Positions 56,673 through 64,000 of a stretch of 64,000 nucleotides of DNA are shown in pieces. The translations under genes and the position numbers were made by a program. Position 1 is the first letter of the stretch. Every line of letters starts with the position of its first letter. The notes beneath the pieces are model-generated. The model did not search any database, was not told the origin of the DNA, and was given only the letters and a program-made list of their open reading frames with translations. Source of the DNA: Neurospora tetrasperma FGSC 2508 (Eukaryota > Ascomycota > Sordariomycetes > Sordariales > Sordariaceae); the NCBI RefSeq assembly GCF_000213175.1, contig NW_009799101.1:62001-126000 (forward strand). Direction: 5' to 3'.

Positions 56673-59600
56673 ACAGACAGATGGCAATTTCGCTGGCGTC
56701 AACTCCAAAGTCCGTCTCTACTAGACATCTACCTAGTCTGTTCAGTTGTTTCACCGTAGCTCGATATTATTTTTGTTGCTGTTCGAACCTGTTGATTGTT
56801 AGGTGTAATTCTGTTGATCGGTTGTTTCGAATGCTGTGCCGTGCAAAACCCGACCGGAACTGTGACTCGAGTGGAAGGAAAGAGACGGCGGACGTGGACG
56901 GCGTGGTGAGGGCGGCGTGGAAGGGGCAGAAAGCAGAAGGCCAAATGCTGGACCGGGGGGGCAAAAGTGGACGCCTGGAGGGGGACGGACAAAACAGTTC
57001 GCAGTTCACTGTGCACCTACTGAGTGAAGTGAAAGTGAGTGCAGTGCTGCTTAGTACTGTGACCGTGTCCCACTGTGAACTACAGTACTACAGTACCTCT
57101 ACTAAAAATCTCCATCGGCTCGGCTGGCATTGACGACTTCCACTTTGGAAGCTGTGATGACTGGATGAAATAAATGCCGTGATATGACAGGTCATTGGAG
57201 ACCCTTTATCCAGCCAGGTTAGGTACTGGCTTCCATGTTCCTGTCCCGTCATAGAGGTATGTACTGCGTAATAGGGTAGTAGGTACTATGCCGTGGTCGT
57301 AACTGCAGTGTGTAGAGGAACATCGAGGCTCTAACGAGGTGTGTCACTGTGTGGAGAATCCTCGATGGTGACTCGAGGGTACTGTAGTGGGGCCACTTGG
57401 AGCATGGATGGCACTACCTAACTGAACCTACTCCCCAGGTCAGGAAACGTTGGATGGACCTTGGCAAAGTTGTGGGCTTCAGGGCGAGACCCAGCACTTG
57501 AACGCACTTGCACGCCCTTGTTTCTGGGCATTTTCAAGGCCGCCCGCCCGCCCCGGCCTCCACATTGTCCCGACGGAACTTGCACTCTACAAGGCAAGAG
57601 CAGCTTCGGTCACGATTTGGAAATGGACGTAGCGCCTCGGATGTTAAAATGATGAGACCGGCATCTGCTTCGTTGAAGGTTCTCTTCTGTTTCTGGCTTT
57701 GGCTGGCCAAGTTGCAGACTTCCATTGATTGCATTTCAGTTTCGTTATATGTAGATGATTATATGCGTGTCAACACCAATGCACTCATTACATGTGTATT
57801 GTACTTGTATACATGATAGTGTATATTGATTGCATCACAGGGTCTTGTTAACCGTCACTTATCATTCCCGTCGCCGCCCGTTGATGATATCGCCGCCGGG
57901 CCGCCATCATCGCCTTGTTCTCTTCCTTGTCCAAAGCATCACATCACGACCAGAACCACACGTTTTAGAGCAAAAACCCCTGTGAAACTGCAACACACCA
58001 TGGCGCCCTGACCTACCTGCGCTGGTACCGGAGAAATACCTGGATAGCGCAAGTGACAGGCCGATCCACCTGTTACCGGCCGGTTTGGTCGCCAGAGTTG
58101 CGCAGGTGACCCCGTTGATGAACCGTCAGCGGCCCTCGTCCGTCTTCGTACCTGCTACCATACTACCATACTATGCAAGTCTTGCCAAGTCTGCTTAGGA
58201 TAGCTGGACCCTGTCGATTGAGGTCAGCCAATGGAAACGATTCAGTCATTCTCTGACCAATGAGGGATGATAATCAAGCGTCTAAGAGAGTCACTCGGCT
58301 TGCTGCCACTCCACGTTCCAGGCATCTGCAACAAGTTGTTCTTGAGACAACAAAAGAGGCCATCGGCATCTCCCACTTCGTTGAACAAGCGAACTTGGAG
58401 CACGGCGGGCATGGCCTCTTAGACTTCCGCCCTCCTTGTCTGGGGCAATTGCAAACGATTCATGTATGTACTATGTCCGCGGCATGGTCATGATGTGTGT
58501 GCACCAGACTGGGAAGATGGAAAATGACATCACTGTCTGTTCGTCCACTCGGTGCGGTCAATTGCTATATGGTCGTCCATCCAAAGAAACAACTTGCATA
58601 CGTAGCTACCTAGTGATTTGCGCCTCTTGAAACCATGCATCTCCCTCTCATCATATTTCACTAGGTATCCTTCAGTCTGGTCGACACCATCCGTACCGAC
58701 CACAGTTTGTTTGGCACAGTCGCAACCGGCAGTCAGTCGTCAGCCGGAGCATCTGCTGCGCGGCCGACCCTGACTTTTCGAAATACGCGTGTGCTTTTCT
58801 TCTTCTTGGATGATCAGATAGATATCTGGGACCCACTCTAACCTGACTGATCAAGGCCGGGATGTTCGATGGCCGATCTGCGACTGCAACAGGCCGGCAA
58901 GTTGAGCCTCCAGATTCGCCCCGACAGCAACCACAAAACATCAGTAGCACAACACGTGGATGACAGACACAACTGATGATCTTCTAGATTTCCTCCCCAT
59001 CGTCAGGAACAGGGTATCTGATGCTTCTGCCTCGGACTCTTTTTGCTGCAGCAGTTCTTGCCCGTCGGCTTCAATGCTACCTTGGGCCGCGTTGGACAAG
59101 CCTCGCTCTGATTGACCAGTTTTTTCGCAGCCGTTTCCGCTTTTGTACTAGCCTGCTGCACCTTATCTGCATGTTCTCCCTTTCGTTCACTTCCTACATT
59201 CATTTGTTCACAGCCTCTTGATACTTTTTGGTTCCGATGCGTGTCTTTCATCAGAAGTTACCTTCACTTTGCTTTTGGGAGATACCATCACCAAGCTCAA
59301 CAGTCCGTATCCACTATGGGCAGTGGTATACATGATGAATCCTTTAAATTTTCGTCGCAATGGCCCGTTTTCCTTTGTTGGGCATCCCGACTCGCTTAGC
59401 TGCTCATTTCAATTGCGAATCACAGCCCTTCTTAGGTCACAGGTTCGGATCGAGACTTTGCACTTGGCACAAAAAGAACAAAGAAATGCGGCCTTCCTTC
59501 TACACTGCGACATGCCATGCCACCACTTGGAGCGGCATGAGGCCCGAGATGTGGATGAGATGGCCTCAATGGCCTCAATGGCAATGGCCTCTCCCTGAGG

Positions 59601-59842
59601 CCCAGAGAAGAGGCTCAATTACTAGCTTTTCTGATGTACCAGTTCCTTAGTGTACAATGGCATTGCCATTTCCCATTCCGCGGTTGCCTTTCTTTTGCCC
59701 AAGAAATGTCAGGTCTGATATCATTTTTCACCCTCCTCAAGGGTGACGTGGTTGACTGTACATGCTGCCCTCCACTCACATTGACCATGTCTGGTACATA
59801 CAGTCACTGCCAGATCCAAGTGGGAGCCATCGGCACCAACAG

Positions 59843-59885
59843 GGCATTGCAGCGCATGGCATGGGCATGGCATACAGGCATCCGC
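59843..59885 (+). repeat. GGCAT word cluster
   Basis: GCATGGCATGGGCATGGCAT and neighbouring GGCAT words recur five times within 43 bp, and ATGGCCTCA is tandem at 59569-59598. These are short degenerate repeats in non-coding DNA, with no function apparent. Confidence 0.5.
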
Positions 59886-62800
59886 GGGCGTCCTATCGAT
59901 ATGAGCCCTCGAGATGGATGGTGTCAGACAGACCCCGAGACCCAACGCGACCTACCTACGCTAGTGCCGTGTGGTTCATGCCTTGGGCTTGCCCGAGAAA
60001 CCAAAAAAAGGGCGAGACGGGGTTATTGCGGCTACTTATCACCAATCACGTATTTTCTGCGGGTTTTGCCCGGACATACCATTGAGAGCTTGACTGTTGC
60101 CACTATAGGGTTGACTTTGGGAGACCATCATGTCTTGTTTATTGGCAGTAGGACACAATATTGTAAAATGCTGGTTTGTTTGTTCGATTATAGGATAAAC
60201 TGGAAAGTTTTGGAGCTCCTATTAGCCTCTCAAGAGAGACTATCCTCTGATGCCTCTTTGTGGTTTGCTTATTCTTATACCCATGGTTCGTAATCCGCAC
60301 CAATCTCGACATCCATTTAGAAAAATGTGCATAGCAGATCTGGACACAATACCAATTCACTTGAGATAGTATATGTAAGCAAAGACAGTCAGAGAAGATA
60401 AGGAGCTTCTTCCCTATCATCAAACTGCTATCATTGCTCCTATCAACAGCACGTGATTTAAAGATCCGGTGTTCTCTCGAGACTGGCAATCCTGCTCAGG
60501 TCCTATTTATACCTTGACGCTATGTTGAAACCTGACAACAAGTCCCTGAGTTCTGAGAAGCATGAGTGATCAGGGATCCAGGGCTCTGTAAGCGGCCAGG
60601 AACATCGATCCGCTGACTGCAAAGCCAATGAAGCGGCAGTCTGAGAGACACAGTGTGTAAACCAGTGGGATATTTCAGTGGTCGAAACTCACACAGTTGA
60701 AATCCGAAGCGCATTTACTGTAGTAACCGTGACTACCTCTACACTACACTACAGGCAACTGAAGCTCCATCTGGACCAAGCTCACTACCATCAATAATCG
60801 CGGACTGGGGATGGACAAGCAATGAAGCTTGCGATTAAATCCTTGCGCGGTTGCGAGGGTATCCATTCATCAAAGAAAGGGACTTTGTATTTTGAACGAC
60901 TGACACTTGACAGATCCATCGCAACTGGACCTTTGGTGTGGCCGGGCCCTCGATGCTGAGCTGGTGCCAGAAGCTTTGACGTCCGCGGAAGTGGACCTAG
61001 CTCGCGCTTGCAGTGCACAAGTCATACTACTACTAAATGTAGATATCAACTTTACAACATTCAGATATCAAAACTACGTTTTTCTCCAACACCGAGGTTC
61101 ACACATTGACATGCGGTGGGCCCTTTCGCCGGCTGGTCCCCTGCACATGCACGCCGGAACTGCCCTGACCCCTAATTGACCCCTAAGCTCCGCACGCGCG
61201 GTAGGCGGCTTACAGCATGTTGCTTGGACGCGGCGCAATTTGTTGTGCGATGCCTCATTTGCTATGGTAGTGTACACTACCTAGAGCCGCGACACAAGTC
61301 TTGGGATTGCTATCAGATCAGTTCAAGGAAAAAGAGCAGCTGTTCAGAGCCGTGTAGCTCTTCGGTCACGATAACAGTTACTACCGTTTTGGCGCCTGTC
61401 TGACCCAGCTCATGTTTTCAGCACGTCTACCAGATAGGCAGACGAGAACTTTGAACACGAACGGAAGGGACTGTACCCGGAGCTCTTTTTCTGTTTACAA
61501 ATACATCGTACCTACCTACCTCTACCAAGCGAAGAACCCCCATTCCGCTGTCCGCGCGCTTGTCTTAGGTTGCTTATGTTTTCTGGTTGCCTCGCATACC
61601 CAAGTCCGAAACCGAATCCGTCCACCTGCAGTGATGGTACGCTATGGAGCATGGGGTATCCGCGGCTTAACATGGATTTGTCCACCGAACCTCGCTGCGT
61701 GGACTCCATCCAGACCTTACTGGCTGACGTTAGGTATTGTAACATGGCGCTCGAAAAGCCAGGAAGGCCTGGCCTACCTCTGTACTCAATCTCATCACAT
61801 TCATCGCCTCGATTCTCTAATGTCCGCGGAGACCGCGGAAGCCCATGAGGCCAGGGGAGGCCATTCCTCAACTGAGGCCAATCTCATCTGCTAGATTATT
61901 TCGCGGTCAGAGCATTAGAGGTAGGTAGGTACCTAGCTAGGTATCAAGAGGCCCAAGCTCTTGTTTCGGTTTGAAACCTCCATTGTAGTGGTGGGTGGGG
62001 GAGTGCACTGCCCGGAGAGAAGGGAACTGGACTGTGGTGGGTGGTGTTAGGTGTGTGACCCCCAACATCCATGGCATGGCAAACCCCAACATCCCGCCCC
62101 AACCTCAACGCAACGCAACATCGGACTGGACCCAGAAAAGCCCAGAAAGTCCAAGGGACGTCCTTGCCTCATTCACGACATGACGGGATCCCTTGTTCCC
62201 TGGCAGTTTTGATCAGTTACCTGTACATAGTACCTTCCTGCAGCAGTAAGTGCATGATGCCCGTCAAGCCTGCACTAGCCGATACTGGGAAAATAGTACA
62301 CACAGAGACCCGACTCAGAAAAGCTTCCATCGATTATATCGATAGTTTGGTTCTGATGCAATCATTCACCAACGTGACGAACGAGGTGACGGGATCGTGG
62401 CGCAGCAACGCAACCACCTGCAGTGACGGGACTGGACTGAGTGACGTCCCAACCCGACCCTGCAGACCACTGACTACACCTACATGATGTAGGTACCTAC
62501 GTAGTGTGCTTTCATACGTAGAAAATCAAGACAGCTTTGGGGTGGTAGAAACGAAATGACGCATCGTTCACTAAAAGATTCCGTTCAGGGCGCGCCCCAG
62601 GCATCCCAAGGATGCAATTTCGATCCATGCGTGGGTTCGCGTAGGCAGCATACATAATCCAAAGACGCTTGGCTTGATGTTGAGATGCCTGGCATGCCTC
62701 TTCCGTCAGTAGTAACATAGTGCACTGCAGGCAATAAGGCTGCGTTGCCGCCTACGTACCTACATTGCCTCAATGTCCAAAATGTGCCACCAACTTGCCA

Positions 62801-64000
62801 GCATTGAGACTGGACTGACAAGAACGAAAACAAAAGGACGGCTGCTTGATGAAAGAAGATGAAGCCATGTAGTGAAGAAAGAGTTCGGGGAAGCGGACCC
62901 GGGGCCAGACATCTAGTGTAGATGGGACGGGCGTCTGGACATGGATGGGAGGTAAGATGGTGGTGAGACACGGAACGAGGGACCAAGCTGACAGAGCTCA
63001 CCACTTTGAGCTACGGGCAGCCCAATTACGACTCAGAAATCGAGGTGTGATGTTCCTGATGGTTCAACGTCCAATCGGTCCTCCATTGACTGTTGACCTC
63101 GAACGGGGCACTTGGCAGAGAGGGTGAACTTGGAAGTACCTGCCTACCTACTTTATTGCTTGAAGAGGGCGAACCTGGAAGCACAACACAACGATCGATT
63201 AATCCATCATGGAAAAGCATTGTCCTTAAAGATGAGATGCTCGACTTGGACTTATACAAGTACAGATATGTAGTCAAGCTACCCCTCCATCTCATCTTGC
63301 CCGCCCGTCCGTCTCAATTCCAAGAAGTGTGTGCCCTGTCTCGGAGGGGCGCATGAATGGAGGGGTCGCCAGGGGGGGATTCAGGTACCTTATCGCTAGC
63401 GAGGGGTAGAGGAATGTACCTATCGAGATAGCGTAGTTGAACCGCTGGGGCAGCAGTACGGTAAATTGCCATTTGCCCTGCAATGCTTCTCCAACATGAC
63501 TGTATCTCAAAAAGTGACGTTTTGGAGAAGACCCTTTCAAGAACCCTAGAGAAGAGGGAACCGAGAGGATCATTCTTGATATGTAGTGTACATTGGGTGA
63601 TTTGGGGTCATGAAGTGAGGGGGGCGACGAGGGCTTGCTTCTCCAACTCCAACACCTGCAATGCCCCGCGCATGGACCAAGCCCTAGACACCCGCCCCCA
63701 CTCCGACAACGCTGACACGGATCTCAACAGAACTCCAAGTCACAACACAGACCACACGCTTTGAAGTCGGGACCGGGGGGCCAAAGGGGGCCCCGGAAAA
63801 TCCACATCCTTTCTCCGCGGACGGGACCCGCTGAGATCCGGCAATTTACCCCGGATTCCGGATGGAGTCTACCTATCCATCTCTCCACAGGCTCCGCAGT
63901 CGGTGCTCCACGCCTTGAACGTCAAACACAAGTCGACATGCCGATGATGGTGATCGATGATCGGTGATCATGTACAGCAAATCCTCCCGTCCAAGTCGCC

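Larger units (their letters stand above)
56108..64000. other. 7.9-kb region without a supportable gene
   Basis: From the zinc-finger gene start to the right edge I find no frame with gene-like codon use, no recognisable domain, and no tRNA or 5S rRNA pattern. The left 600 bp, with GGT/GGC and AAC repeats, are the likely promoter and leader of the zinc-finger gene. The rest is unique-looking DNA of mixed composition with TACCTA palindromes (for example 61919-61943 and 62488-62503) and local GGCAT/ATGGCC word clusters (59565-59600 and 59840-59885). Open frames such as 59634-60293 and 61412-61894 are not supported. Confidence 0.6.

Noticed and set aside
59634-60293. 219-codon open frame in the gene-empty right region
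   Set aside because: Poor codon bias, a Cys- and Trp-rich odd composition and no motif; likely a chance frame.
61412-61894. 160-codon plus-strand frame near the right edge
   Set aside because: Random-looking composition with no motif or splice partners.
1-64000. Dispersed 5S rRNA or tRNA genes expected in such genomes
   Set aside because: I looked for the 5S signatures (CATACGACCAT, GGTGACCACCAGCG) and tRNA T-loop words on both strands by eye and found none in a foldable context; a covariance search could still find one.

Overview
The window comes from a filamentous ascomycete, most likely a Sordariaceae (Neurospora/Sordaria-like) genome. The evidence is short (about 50-210 bp) introns with GTNNGY donors and CTRAC branch points, C- or G-ending codons in genes, gene-poor intergenic DNA peppered with TACCTA/TAGGTA palindromes, and gene families typical of Pezizomycotina. 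Sixteen protein-coding genes are supported; most needed splicing, and exon joins were checked for phase by hand. No rRNA, tRNA or CRISPR feature was found, and no retroviral or LTR fossil was seen.

Layout, left to right. 1.2-3.2 kb: a GTPBP1/2-type translational GTPase (+). 4.1-4.6 kb: the spliceosomal/decay subunit LSm3 (-), followed by an unexplained in-frame coding-like extension at 3.8-4.1 kb. 5.2-7.5 kb: a mitochondrial ATP13/AEP2-like protein (+). 7.8-8.9 kb: the GPI-anchor de-N-acetylase Gpi12/PIG-L (-). 10.0-10.7 kb: a four-helix membrane protein (+). 11.8-12.8 kb: a secreted chitin deacetylase-like enzyme (+). 13.4-14.8 kb: an alpha/beta hydrolase (+), convergent with a MOSC/mARC-like protein (-, 14.9-16.5 kb). 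17.6-19.4 kb: an orphan protein with an internal duplication (-). 21.0-22.2 kb: a secreted Ser-rich-tailed protein (-).

23.7-26.9 kb: a four-BRCT Dpb11/Rad4/TopBP1 orthologue (+). 26.95-27.81 kb: a MITE-like inverted-repeat element with arms of about 153 bp. 28.5-31.2 kb: a large RD/RE-repeat protein (-). 34.0-38.1 kb: the PCNA-unloader Elg1/ATAD5 (-), divergent from a UTP8-type ribosome-biogenesis factor (+, 39.6-42.5 kb). 44.2-45.6 kb: a secreted Ser/Thr-rich wall protein (+). 49.0-50.4 kb: a delta-12 fatty-acid desaturase (+). 52.4-56.1 kb: an ADR1-type C2H2 transcription factor (-). From 56.1 kb to the right edge, almost 8 kb carries no supportable gene.

The genes are mostly unrelated housekeeping and accessory functions, as is normal in fungi. 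Loose themes are genome maintenance (Dpb11 and Elg1), cell surface (Gpi12, chitin deacetylase and two secreted proteins) and RNA/ribosome biology (LSm3, UTP8, GTPBP1). I saw no gene cluster forming one pathway. The most novel-looking items are the inverted-repeat element, the LSm3 downstream reading frame, a canonical PIP box placed between the Walker motifs of Elg1, the duplicated orphan protein, and a 57-nt retained-intron candidate in the transcription factor.
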